A stretch of 64,000 nucleotides of DNA from Jannaschia sp. CCS1 (lineage in GTDB: Bacteria > Pseudomonadota > Alphaproteobacteria > Rhodobacterales > Rhodobacteraceae). Below the pieces are notes generated by a model, which saw nothing but the letters and a program-made list of their open reading frames with translations, made no database searches and was not told the DNA's origin. The translations under genes were made by a program, and so were the position numbers. The DNA lies in NCBI RefSeq assembly GCF_000013565.1, contig NC_007802.1:3968001-4032000 (forward strand). The letters are read 5' to 3'. Shown piece after piece: positions 34,662-42,985 of this stretch; position 1 is the first letter of the stretch; every line of letters starts with the position of its first letter.

Positions 34662-35167
34662 CCAACCTCCAAATCTTTGCGCTCAACGAGCCCATTGATG
34701 TCTCCCATACCAACCTCACCCGTCAGACCGGCGAAACACCCGAACTACCGCCCCTTGCAGAGTGGCTCGGCGTAGATACGCTCGACACCGATCAGATCGA
34801 GCTGTTCCCAATCAAGGACCTCAGCGATATGCCGTTGAGCGAATATATTCGCCTCGCCTTCGCCCCGGAGGAGCAGATTGCACCCGCCGACATAACCCGG
34901 CTCGATGCGCTCTCGGGTGCGGTTCTTCTTGTCCCCGAAACGGCGCTCTCTGCCGCTCCCAGACCCGGTTCGCAGGCGACGCTGATCGCCTCCGTTCCAC
35001 TGGCACAGGCGGACAACTCGGGTTCATTGCCCAAAGCAGATGTCGCGCCCGTGCCCTCAGCCGCGCCTGCCCCGGCGGAGCCTGAAGCCCCACCGCCCAT
35101 CGCCCTCTACGCGTTGATTGGCATGGCGATCCTGGCCGCCCTGATCTTCTTTGTGGGGTGGCGCTAG
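34658..35167 (+). CDS. Hypothetical tail-anchored protein
   Basis: A 169-residue protein. The N-terminal 100 residues are acidic and hydrophilic (LAEWLGVDTLDTDQIELFPIKDLSDMPLSEYI), then a Pro/Ala-rich linker (about 125-145) and one C-terminal membrane helix (about 147-166, ALYALIGMAILAALIFFVGWR), so the body should face the cytoplasm. It overlaps the previous gene by 4 bases (ATGA). I recognise no family. Its fixed place between pyrB and the PyrC'-like gene hints at a link to pyrimidine synthesis, but this is only position. Confidence 0.65.
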   Translation: MTNLQIFALNEPIDVSHTNLTRQTGETPELPPLAEWLGVDTLDTDQIELFPIKDLSDMPLSEYIRLAFAPEEQIAPADITRLDALSGAVLLVPETALSAAPRPGSQATLIASVPLAQADNSGSLPKADVAPVPSAAPAPAEPEAPPPIALYALIGMAILAALIFFVGWR

Positions 35168-35213
35168 TGCCTGTGCCCTTGCAATCATCTGCCCCACGCG
35201 GCAGGCACGCGCC

Positions 35214-36482
35214 ATGACCAACGCGCTGCTCCACAATGCCCGGCTGATTGACCCAGAGGCCGGAACAGAGACCCTCGGCTGGGTGCGGATTGAGGCCGGT
35301 CTGATCGCCGAAGTGGGCGACGGTCCGCGCGCGGGCGGCCTTGATTGCGGTGGGCTGTGCCTTGCGCCCGGTATCGTTGATGTGGGCGTAAAGGTGGGCG
35401 AACCCGGCGAGCGTCACAAGGAAAGTTTCCGTACCGCTGGCCGCGCAGCGGCAGCCGGTGGCGTGACGACCATGGTGACCCGCCCCGACACCACGACGCC
35501 GATTGATACGCCCGAAGTGCTGGATTTCGTGACCCGCCGGGGGCGCGATCATTCTGCCGTGCGTGTGGCGCCCATGGCCGCCCTGACCCGGGCCCGCGAA
35601 GGGCGTGAAATGGTGGAGATCGGGTTCCTGCGCGACGCGGGCGCGGTGGCGTTTTCCGACGGCGATCAGGTCGTCACCAACACGAAGGTGCTGTCGCGCT
35701 GCATGACCTATGCGCGGTCTCTGGGTGCGTTGATCGTGGGCCACCCGCAGGAACCGATCTTGAGCGACGGGGCTGCCGTGACGTCTGGCAAATTCGCCTC
35801 GCTGCGTGGCCTGCCCGCCGCCTCGCCCATGGCCGAGCGGATGGGGTTGGAGCGGGATCTGGCGCTGGTGGAGATGACGGGCGTGGCCTACCATGCCGAC
35901 CAGATCTCCACCACCAATGCCCTGCCCGCACTGGCGCGCGCAAAGGCGGCGCTGGATGTGACCGCCGGGGTCTCCATCCATCACCTGACGTTGAACGAAT
36001 TTGACGTGGCGGACTACCGGACCTTCTTCAAGCTGAAACCGCCACTCCGATCCGAGGATGACCGAAGCGCGATGGTCGAGGCCGTGCGCGATGGCACCAT
36101 CGACATCATCTGCTCCATGCACACGCCCCAGGATGAGGAAAGCAAACGCCTGCCGTTTGAAGTCGCCGCCTCCGGTGCCGTGGGCCTGGAGACGCTGCTG
36201 CCCGCCGCGATGCGCTTGGTGCATTCCGGCCAACTGACCCTGCCGGAGCTGTTCCGGGCACTGTCCCTGAACCCCGCGCGCCGGTTCGGCCAGCCCTCCG
36301 GTCGGCTCAGCGCGGGTGCCCCGGCAGACTTGATCCTGTTTGACCCGGACAAGCCGTTTCAACTGGACCGTGCGACGTTGCGGTCAAAATCCAAGAATAC
36401 GCCATTCGACGGGGCCCGTATGCAAGGCCGCGTGATGCGCACCTGGGTCGGCGGAAACACCGTATTTGAGGCAGCTCCGTGA
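35214..36482 (+). CDS. Dihydroorotase-like protein with a degenerate active site (PyrC')
   Basis: A 422-residue amidohydrolase-fold protein of the PyrC class. In active dihydroorotases the metal motif is HxH; here the strand reads IVDVGVKVGEPG, so the two positions are Gly58 and Lys60. The catalytic Asp of the ATDHAPH motif is also lost (ICSMHTPQDEESK, Met at about 302). The rest of the fold and the LREP-like, ADQISTTNALP and DLILFDP parts remain. Pseudomonas PyrC' shares these losses and is needed as a structural partner of its neighbour PyrB, so the same role is likely here. A true dihydroorotase should be elsewhere in the genome. The start ATG at 35214 gives the family N-terminus. Confidence 0.85.
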   Translation: MTNALLHNARLIDPEAGTETLGWVRIEAGLIAEVGDGPRAGGLDCGGLCLAPGIVDVGVKVGEPGERHKESFRTAGRAAAAGGVTTMVTRPDTTTPIDTPEVLDFVTRRGRDHSAVRVAPMAALTRAREGREMVEIGFLRDAGAVAFSDGDQVVTNTKVLSRCMTYARSLGALIVGHPQEPILSDGAAVTSGKFASLRGLPAASPMAERMGLERDLALVEMTGVAYHADQISTTNALPALARAKAALDVTAGVSIHHLTLNEFDVADYRTFFKLKPPLRSEDDRSAMVEAVRDGTIDIICSMHTPQDEESKRLPFEVAASGAVGLETLLPAAMRLVHSGQLTLPELFRALSLNPARRFGQPSGRLSAGAPADLILFDPDKPFQLDRATLRSKSKNTPFDGARMQGRVMRTWVGGNTVFEAAP

Positions 36483-37090
36483 TCCCACTGATTGAAACCT
36501 CCGCACTTCTTCTGGGGCTGACGGCGCTGCTGGCCTATCTGCTTGGGTCCGTGCCGTTTGGCATCATGATGGCACGTCTCTTTGGGTTGGGGGATCTGCG
36601 CAGCGTCGGCTCGGGCAACATCGGGGCCACGAATGTTTTGCGCACCGGCAACAAGCTGGCGGCATTTCTGACCTTGGTGCTGGATGCCGGAAAAGGCGCG
36701 ATCGCGGTATTTTTGGCGCGCGCGCTGTTGGGCGAAGATGCCGCACAACTTGCGGGCTTCGCGGCGTTTCTGGGCCACTGCTTCCCCGTGTTTCTGGGCT
36801 TTAAAGGCGGCAAAGGTGTGGCAACGTTCCTTGGCACGCTCTTGGCGCTCGCCTGGCCAATTGGGCTGGCCGCTTGTGCGATCTGGGCGATAACCGCGGC
36901 GGTCTTCCGGATGTCATCCCTCGCGGCTCTGGTCGCGGCGGCACTCAGCCCCTTGGCCGCGTTTACCCTGGGTCTGCCCTCGGCGGTGGTCTTCTGCGCC
37001 GCGCTGGCCACGCTGATCTTCCTTCGCCACAGGGGGAACATTTCCCGCATCGCCAAGGGCCAGGAACCCAAGATTGGCAAGACATCCTGA
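36479..37090 (+). CDS. plsY: Glycerol-3-phosphate acyltransferase PlsY
   Basis: A 203-residue inner-membrane enzyme that uses acyl phosphate to make lysophosphatidate, the first step of phospholipid synthesis. The three signature loops are present: GSVPFGIMM (about 23-31), GSGNIGATNVLRTGNK (about 43-58) and FKGGKGVAT (about 103-111). About five membrane segments are seen. The GTG start overlaps the stop of the PyrC'-like gene (GTGA), so the lipid gene is coupled to the pyr cluster, an arrangement common in Rhodobacterales. Confidence 0.95.
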   Translation: MIPLIETSALLLGLTALLAYLLGSVPFGIMMARLFGLGDLRSVGSGNIGATNVLRTGNKLAAFLTLVLDAGKGAIAVFLARALLGEDAAQLAGFAAFLGHCFPVFLGFKGGKGVATFLGTLLALAWPIGLAACAIWAITAAVFRMSSLAALVAAALSPLAAFTLGLPSAVVFCAALATLIFLRHRGNISRIAKGQEPKIGKTS

Positions 37091-37243
37091 GGCCTACGGG
37101 TTTCCTTACTCGGGCATTTATTCCGTTGATTTTGCAAAGACCTTCACGCAATTGTGCGCTGGAACGGGGGCCTCAGGCGCGGTCAAGCGCACCCAGCGAG
37201 CCTCTGTCGCAAGATTAGAACGGACCCCAAAAGGAAATACCCC

Positions 37244-37627
37244 ATGGATTTTATGACCGCAGTCAAACACGTGCTGAACAATTACGCCAACTTCTCGGGC
37301 CGCGCGCGGCGTTCCGAGTATTGGTGGTGGACATTGGCCACGATCATCTTTCAGGTGGCGGCCCAAGTTGTCGTCGGAGCGGTCGCCGCCACGGGATCAG
37401 GCCTTCTGACAGCGATCATCGGCATCCCGGTATTGCTCGCCTATCTCGCCATCATCATTCCATCCATCGCGGTAGCCATCCGCCGGATGCATGATGTTGG
37501 TCGTTCGGGTTGGTGGTTGCTGATCGGCTTTGTCCCGGTCGTCGGCTTCTTCGTACTTCTGTACTGGTTTGTGCAGCGCGGCACCGTCGGCTCCAACGCC
37601 TGGGGCGCTGATCCCTACGACGCGTAA
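37244..37627 (+). CDS. DUF805 membrane protein
   Basis: A 127-residue protein with four hydrophobic segments. The family pattern is seen at both ends: the N-terminal YANFSGRARRSEYWWW (residues about 13-28) and IRRMHDVGRSGWW at about 78-90. The C-terminus reads GTVGSNAWGADP. Function unknown. AAAAGGAAATACCCC precedes the ATG at 37244, which fixes the start. A terminator hairpin follows, and a second DUF805 gene lies downstream, so the two are probably paralogues. Confidence 0.9.
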   Translation: MDFMTAVKHVLNNYANFSGRARRSEYWWWTLATIIFQVAAQVVVGAVAATGSGLLTAIIGIPVLLAYLAIIIPSIAVAIRRMHDVGRSGWWLLIGFVPVVGFFVLLYWFVQRGTVGSNAWGADPYDA

Positions 37628-37652
37628 GCCACGCACGCCCAATGCCTTGCAG

Positions 37653-37676
37653 CGGCCCGCCCTCACCGGCGGGCCG
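37653..37676 (+). terminator. GC-rich hairpin after the first DUF805 gene
   Basis: CGGCCCGCC (37653-37661) pairs perfectly with GGCGGGCCG (37668-37676) around the 6-base loop CTCACC. It lies 26 bases after the stop codon. The trailing TATTGCGTT is a weak T-tract, so termination may be partial. Confidence 0.65.
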
Positions 37677-37790
37677 TATTGCGTTCAGGCCACAATTCCC
37701 CAAACATCGTCCCGCTCTCGCCCCATCATCGGCACAATTCGCCAAGACAACAATCTGTGCAGGACATCAGAGGTAGTCGAGGGCACGGGT

Positions 37791-38372
37791 ATGGGTTTCG
37801 GAGCGGCAGTCGTTCAGTGTTACGGAAACATGTTGAATTTTTCCGGGCGCGCCCGGCGGGCGGAATATTGGTGGTTCGTGCTGTGGACCATTCTGGCCGG
37901 CGCCGCGATGGGCGGAGCAATCGGCTACTACCTTTTTTCCAACCCTGACTTCCTTGGCCAGTTCAGCGCCCCCAAGGGCGGGGCTGCACCCGACATCAAT
38001 ATCGACGCGCAGTTGCGCACCTATGGCGGCTATTATTTCGCGGCGAACCTGGTGCTGTTCTGGCTCCCCGGCCTCGCCGTCACCATCCGCAGACTTCATG
38101 ATACCGACCGCTCCGGTGCGTGGTATTTCATTCAGCTGGTCCCCCTCATCGGCTTTATCTGGTTCCTGGTGCTGATGTGTCTTCCCGGCACCTACGGCAC
38201 CAACCGTTTTGGCGGCGACAGCGCGCCAGATCGCAAGCAACCCACGCCCGCCCATCCCGCATTCGCCGCCCAACTTCACGGCGAGGAACGGGACCGCGCC
38301 GAACTCGCGCGGCGGGCAGCGGCACAGGATTACTACAAGCGCCGCGTTCTGCCTTCGATCCAGAAGGTCTGA
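37791..38372 (+). CDS. DUF805 membrane protein with C-terminal extension
   Basis: A 193-residue paralogue of the previous gene. It begins MGFGAAVVQCYGNMLNFSGRARRAEYWW and has IRRLHDTDRSGAWYF at about residue 103, with about four hydrophobic segments. Unlike its neighbour it has an insertion of about 25 residues between helices 1 and 2 (FSAPKGGAAPDINIDAQLRT) and a charged C-terminal tail of about 50 residues (DRKQPTPAHPAFAAQLHGEERDRAEL). The start ATG at 37791 is the first with the family N-terminus. It converges on gshA. Confidence 0.88.
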   Translation: MGFGAAVVQCYGNMLNFSGRARRAEYWWFVLWTILAGAAMGGAIGYYLFSNPDFLGQFSAPKGGAAPDINIDAQLRTYGGYYFAANLVLFWLPGLAVTIRRLHDTDRSGAWYFIQLVPLIGFIWFLVLMCLPGTYGTNRFGGDSAPDRKQPTPAHPAFAAQLHGEERDRAELARRAAAQDYYKRRVLPSIQKV

Positions 38373-38452
38373 CTCCACCTCCCCTTGCTCAAGGCCGGTC
38401 GCGGGGTGGGACCGCTCAGGTCGCCAGAAGGACAGTCGCGTGGCAATGACCG

Positions 38453-39823
38453 CTAGTAGGAATATTCCGCGTAGATCCGCGTCAGGTCCCGGGCCCATTC
38501 GCCGGAATACTTCTCCAGCAACTCGTCTGCTGGCACCTGCCCCGTCTCTACCGAATCCTTCAGGGCGTTCAGGAAATGTGTCTCATCCGGGACCAGGCCA
38601 CCGGCGCCCGGCATGGCACGGGCGGCCAGACCGACCTCGGAAATCGCCAACACTTCGCGGGCAAGATCGTGCATCTTGATGCCACCGGCCTCAGCCGCCA
38701 ACCCATGAACGGACGCCTGAACGCGCATCTCGTCGCGCGTTTCGGCATCGAACCCTTTGCACAAGTCCCACGCCGCATCCAATGCACTCTGGTCATAGGT
38801 CAGCCCGACCCAGAACGCGGGCAACGCACACAAACGCCGCCACGGGCCACCATCGGCACCGCGCATCTCGATGAATTTCTTAACGCGCGCCTCGGGGAAC
38901 AACGTTGTCAGGTGATCCGCCCAGTCCGACAGTGTAGGTTTCTCGCCAGGCAAGGCGGGCAATTCCCCTTTCAGGAAATCCCGAAACGACATGCCTAAAG
39001 CGTCAATATACTGACCATCGCGGTAGACAAAATACATCGGCACATCGAGCGCGTATTCCACCCAGGCCTCAAACCCGAACCCGTCCTCGAAGATGAACGG
39101 CACCGTGCCCGTTCGGTCCGGGTCCAGGTCGCGCCACACGCGGGACCGCCATGATTTGTGCCCGTTGGGGTTGCCATCGAGGAACGGAGAGTTTGCGAAA
39201 AGCGCCGTCGCCACGGGCTGCAACGCCACGGCCACGCGCATCTTCTGCACCATGTCCGCCTCTGAGCTGAAGTCGAGGTTCACCTGCACTGTGCACGTCC
39301 GGCGCATCATGGTCCGGCCCATGGTCCCGACCTTCTGCATGTAGCCGTCCATCAGCTTGTAGCGGCCCTTGGGCATCAGCGGCATATCTTCGTGCCGCCA
39401 GATCGGGGCCGCGCCGAGGCCGATGAAATCTACGCCGATGATATCCGCCACTTCGCGGACCTGCCGCAGGTGGTCGTTCACCTCATCACAGGTTTGGTGC
39501 ACCGTCTCAAGCGGCGCGCCGGACAGTTCCAGTTGCCCGCCGGGTTCCAGGGACACATTGGCGCCGTCCTTCTCCAACCCGATGATATGGCCACCCTCCA
39601 TCACAGGGGTCCAGTCGAAGCGGTCCCGAAGGCCCTCCAACACGGCCCGGACCGAGCGCGCACCCTCATAGGGGATCGGCTGGAGCGTGTCGCGACAGAA
39701 GCCAAACTTCTCATGCTCGGTCCCGATGCGCCAATCGGCCTTGGGCTTGCACCCGTCTGAGAGGTATTCGGCAAGCTGCGAATGATGCTCGATGGGACCG
39801 CCACCGGATTGAGGGATGGACAT
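38453..39823 (-). CDS. gshA: Glutamate-cysteine ligase, plant type
   Basis: A 456-residue enzyme for the first step of glutathione synthesis. It belongs to the plant/alphaproteobacterial class, with the opening WRIGTEHEKFGF (metal/ATP site) at about residue 31, GLEKDGANVSLEPGGQLELSGAPL at about 83, and RRTCTVQVNLDF at about 175. A strong ribosome site, AGGAGG, sits 9 bases before the ATG at 39823. Two conserved cysteines may form the redox switch known for plant enzymes, but I cannot confirm pairing. A single gene; it converges on the DUF805 gene. Confidence 0.94.
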   Translation of the reverse strand: MSIPQSGGGPIEHHSQLAEYLSDGCKPKADWRIGTEHEKFGFCRDTLQPIPYEGARSVRAVLEGLRDRFDWTPVMEGGHIIGLEKDGANVSLEPGGQLELSGAPLETVHQTCDEVNDHLRQVREVADIIGVDFIGLGAAPIWRHEDMPLMPKGRYKLMDGYMQKVGTMGRTMMRRTCTVQVNLDFSSEADMVQKMRVAVALQPVATALFANSPFLDGNPNGHKSWRSRVWRDLDPDRTGTVPFIFEDGFGFEAWVEYALDVPMYFVYRDGQYIDALGMSFRDFLKGELPALPGEKPTLSDWADHLTTLFPEARVKKFIEMRGADGGPWRRLCALPAFWVGLTYDQSALDAAWDLCKGFDAETRDEMRVQASVHGLAAEAGGIKMHDLAREVLAISEVGLAARAMPGAGGLVPDETHFLNALKDSVETGQVPADELLEKYSGEWARDLTRIYAEYSY

Positions 39824-39889
39824 GGGCTCGCCTCCTGAAACGTCGCCCCACCGGGCGCGGTCGACCACTCTAGCCGTCGCCCGTGGGGC

Positions 39890-40426
39890 TTACCGTGTCA
39901 AGGCCGCGCGAGACTGTCCGGGGCGGTCTCTTGCCCACAGGCGTGTGGACCCTTGTGTGCGGCTTTGCACAGCCGCGATCAGCTTGTCGACATGGAGGCC
40001 CGGCAAGGCGGCGAAGGCATCAAACAGCGCGTCTGCGCCGGACGCATCGACCGGGATCACAAGAAGTTGCGTGGTGTCTGCCAGAACCCAGGCGCTTTTT
40101 CCGTCGCGCGTGCGGCGCACGGACAGGATGCTCAGATCGTCCAGCGCCATGGCCCCGCCCGTCTCCGGCCCCATGAACAGGATCCGTCCCTCATCAATCT
40201 GAACGACGCCCGGTCCCTGCCCCCCGGTGATAAACCGCGCTCGCCGGACCGCAGGCACCATCGCCACGGCCCCCAACCCGATCAGGACATAGCCGAAGCC
40301 AGTGACGATCATCCCAGCGGGCTTGGCGGCGATCCAAACTCCAACGGCGATGATGATGGCAGCGACTAGAACTTCCCGCCAACGCACCAGCGCGGCTTTG
40401 GCCTCGGGCCGGAAGAAGCCGTTCAT
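39890..40426 (-). CDS. Hypothetical membrane protein, 178 residues
   Basis: Two N-terminal hydrophobic helices (about residues 18-37 and 40-60) precede a strand-rich cytoplasmic domain with ILFMGPETGGAMALDDLSILSVRR and an Arg-rich tail. I recognise no family. Its ATG overlaps the stop of the gene before it by 4 bases (ATGA), and it is the last gene of the rsmE transcript. Function unknown. Confidence 0.7.
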   Translation of the reverse strand: MNGFFRPEAKAALVRWREVLVAAIIIAVGVWIAAKPAGMIVTGFGYVLIGLGAVAMVPAVRRARFITGGQGPGVVQIDEGRILFMGPETGGAMALDDLSILSVRRTRDGKSAWVLADTTQLLVIPVDASGADALFDAFAALPGLHVDKLIAAVQSRTQGSTRLWARDRPGQSRAALTR

Positions 40427-41205
40427 GCCGATATTCCTTCATAGGGGGCCTTTTGCGGCTCAAACGTCATGTCCGTAAGGTCGCAGATCAGGTCCGGTGT
40501 CCCGGGGGCGTCCTCACGAACGGGCACGTGCCACAATCCACCCTGCCGGGCGATCTGCACTCCCTCGGACCAAGGCTCCGCCCATTCCCAATCTGTGGCG
40601 ATCTCCGTCGCGCCCCGGCACATCGTGTATTGGGTCGAAATCAGTCCCCGGTTCGTTGCACCCTGCGCTACCGTTTGCCTCAGGGTCCAATCGAAGGCGA
40701 TCGGTTTTTCCAACACCATGTCGTAGCCCTGGCCTCCACAATCGTGCCATCCGCGCAAGACCATTCGGGCGGCGTAAAGACCGCCCATATGGAACCCATC
40801 GGTCCCATGGGGGAACGCCGCATCATTCGCGGCTTGCAATCCGTCCGGCAGCGTTTTCGGGCCATGACCTCCGTTGAAAAAGACCCGCCCGTCCGCGTCG
40901 AACGCACCGCCACCATGCCAGGTGTGGTCTTGCGGCAGGTATGTCAGCGCCGTCAGAAAAGGTGCCCGGCTTATCGCGGTCCACCACTTACGGCCGTTGC
41001 CTGCAAACACGATCATGTGTTTCCCATCCGGGGACAGGTCGCAGCGAAACTCATATATCCGGCCGTTCAACCATTGCCCCAAGCGCAGTTCGCCCCCGCG
41101 CCGGTCCCATAGGAGGCTGGCAACCTGCCGCGACGGCCCACGCCGCAGCACAAGCGCCAGATCACAACCAGTGGCGGGGATCACGTGCAGGCGCGGCGCA
41201 CTCAT
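40423..41205 (-). CDS. Hypothetical protein, 260 residues, perhaps a beta-propeller
   Basis: A soluble protein with several Trp-rich strand units (VASLLWDRRGGELRLGQW, YEFRCDLSPDGKHMIVFAGNGRKWWTAISRAPFLTALTYLPQ, AFDADGRVFFNGG). This spacing suggests a beta-propeller or similar all-beta fold; the SPDGKHM block resembles WD40/PD40-type repeats. No signal peptide. The start at 41205 overlaps the rsmE stop (ATGA), so translation is coupled. It has no known function and is downstream of the rRNA methyltransferase. Confidence 0.7.
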   Translation of the reverse strand: MSAPRLHVIPATGCDLALVLRRGPSRQVASLLWDRRGGELRLGQWLNGRIYEFRCDLSPDGKHMIVFAGNGRKWWTAISRAPFLTALTYLPQDHTWHGGGAFDADGRVFFNGGHGPKTLPDGLQAANDAAFPHGTDGFHMGGLYAARMVLRGWHDCGGQGYDMVLEKPIAFDWTLRQTVAQGATNRGLISTQYTMCRGATEIATDWEWAEPWSEGVQIARQGGLWHVPVREDAPGTPDLICDLTDMTFEPQKAPYEGISA

Positions 41206-41939
41206 CTCCAATCCCCGACATGTTCCTGCCAGAGGGTCAATGCCGCGACAGCGGCGGTATCGGCGCGCAGGATACGAGGACCGAGCGACAGCACATGCAC
41301 GTTGGGCATTGCGCGCAAGCGCGCGCGCTCTGCGTCCGAGAAACCACCCTCCGGGCCGATCAGGATAGCCGCCGGAGGCGGGGCCGCGGCGAGGACAGCC
41401 GCCAGGCTGGAGGAGCGTCCGGCCTCCGCCTCATCTGCAAAGACAAGGGCGCGGCGATCGTCCCACCCGTCCAGCACCTTCTCCAACGATCTGATGTCTT
41501 CAACCGGCGGCACGTAGGTCCCGCCGCATTGCTCTGCCGCCTCCATCGCATGGGCCTGCAACTTGTCCTGCCGGATCCGCTCAGCGTTCGTGCGCTCCGT
41601 CCGCACCGGACATACACGCGCCACCCCCAGCTCCGCCGCCTTCTCCACGATGAAATCCGTGCGCGCCTTCTTGATCGGCGCGAACAACAGCCACATATCG
41701 GGCGGCATCACCTGTGGTGCCGTTTGTTCCTTGCAAACAAGCACCCCTCCGCGTTTGCCCTTCGCGGCCACCTCTGCCCGCCATTCCCCATCCGTGCCGT
41801 TAAACAGCGCCACGCCCGCGCCCGCATCAAGACGCATCACGTTGAACAGGTAGTTCGCATGGTCCCGCGACACGGGAACGCTTTGCGCCTCCCCCAGGGG
41901 GTGATCTACAAAGAGGCGGATCTTGGGACGCTGTGACAT
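41202..41939 (-). CDS. rsmE: 16S rRNA (uracil1498-N3)-methyltransferase RsmE
   Basis: A 245-residue SPOUT-fold enzyme that methylates U1498 of 16S rRNA. The N-terminal PUA-like part starts PKIRLFVDH and has NYLFNVMRLDAGAGVALFNGTDGEW. The SPOUT knot signature is seen: LIGPEGGFSDAERARL at about residue 195 and LSLGPRILRADTAAVAAL at about 222. The ATG at 41939 was chosen because the frame's long upstream extension lies over the ubiA gene and is not coding. It diverges from ubiA, with only 12 bases between the starts. Confidence 0.95.
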   Translation of the reverse strand: MSQRPKIRLFVDHPLGEAQSVPVSRDHANYLFNVMRLDAGAGVALFNGTDGEWRAEVAAKGKRGGVLVCKEQTAPQVMPPDMWLLFAPIKKARTDFIVEKAAELGVARVCPVRTERTNAERIRQDKLQAHAMEAAEQCGGTYVPPVEDIRSLEKVLDGWDDRRALVFADEAEAGRSSSLAAVLAAAPPPAAILIGPEGGFSDAERARLRAMPNVHVLSLGPRILRADTAAVAALTLWQEHVGDWR

Positions 41940-41951
41940 GGAAAGATACGT

Positions 41952-42908
41952 ATGACCGCGCAGGGAAATGGACAAGTCGCAGATGCCGTTCGCGGCAACT
42001 GGGTGGATACATTGGCGCCCGAGGCCACACGACCCTACCTGCGCCTCAGCCGGGCGGATCGACCCATTGGAACGTGGCTGTTGCTCCTCCCCTGTTGGTG
42101 GGGCCTGATGCTGGCGATTGCCAGCACGCCCGCCACGGCCACGCTGTTTGATGCCTGGATTTTCGTGGGCTGTGCCATCGGGGCCTTCCTGATGCGTGGC
42201 GCAGGGTGCACCTGGAATGACATCACGGACCGGGACCTCGACGGAGCCGTCACCCGCACCGCCTCGCGGCCCATCCCGTCGGGCCAGGTCAGCGTCCAAG
42301 GCGCGATCATCTGGATGGTCGCCCAGGCGCTCATCTCTCTATTGATCCTTTTGACGTTCAACTGGACCGCCATCGCTCTTGGCGTGGCCTCCTGCGCGCT
42401 GGTCTGCATCTACCCGTTTGCCAAGCGCTTCACCTGGTGGCCGCAGGTCTTCCTGGGCCTGGCGTTCAACTGGGGCGCGTTGCTTGCCTGGACCGCCCAT
42501 ACCGGAAGCCTCTCCCTCGCGCCTGTTCTGCTCTATCTCGGCGGTATCTCCTGGACGCTCTTCTACGACACGATCTACGCCCATCAGGACCGCGAGGACG
42601 ATGCGATGATCGGCATCAAATCCACCGCACGGCTGTTTGGCGAGAACACGCGCGTATGGCTGCGCGGGTTCCTGATCCTCACCCTGTGCCTCATGGGCGC
42701 GGGTGTCGCTGTCGCGCTTGTGCCCACAGGGAATTTTCTGGCGCTTGTGGTTGCGATCCTGGGCGTCTGGGCCATGGGTTGGCACCTGACTTGGCAACTC
42801 ATGCAGCTGGACATCGACGACGGCGACGCCTGCCTGAGGCTGTTCCGCTCCAACCGCAACGCGGGCCTGCTGCCCACGCTGTTTTTCGCCGTCGCCGCAC
42901 TCGTTTGA
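41952..42908 (+). CDS. ubiA: 4-hydroxybenzoate polyprenyltransferase UbiA
   Basis: A 318-residue inner-membrane enzyme that attaches the polyprenyl tail in ubiquinone synthesis. The first Asp-rich motif NDITDRDLDGAVTRTASRP is at about residues 86-104, and the second, DTIYAHQDREDDAMIGIKST, at about 198-217; both bind Mg-diphosphate. About eight membrane segments follow. The start is the ATG at 41952. The next gene starts 78 bases downstream and is likely a separate unit. Confidence 0.95.
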   Translation: MTAQGNGQVADAVRGNWVDTLAPEATRPYLRLSRADRPIGTWLLLLPCWWGLMLAIASTPATATLFDAWIFVGCAIGAFLMRGAGCTWNDITDRDLDGAVTRTASRPIPSGQVSVQGAIIWMVAQALISLLILLTFNWTAIALGVASCALVCIYPFAKRFTWWPQVFLGLAFNWGALLAWTAHTGSLSLAPVLLYLGGISWTLFYDTIYAHQDREDDAMIGIKSTARLFGENTRVWLRGFLILTLCLMGAGVAVALVPTGNFLALVVAILGVWAMGWHLTWQLMQLDIDDGDACLRLFRSNRNAGLLPTLFFAVAALV

Positions 42909-42985
42909 TTGAAAGCGTCTGCGGGACGGGTTACTGAGCTACCATATATAGGCCCCCGAGCAGGGATTTTGCGTAACATCGCCCC

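Noticed and set aside
34821-36362. 513-codon open frame on the minus strand over the PyrC'-like gene
   Set aside because: It is the mirror of a clear conserved gene in high-GC DNA, has no family features and no ribosome site.
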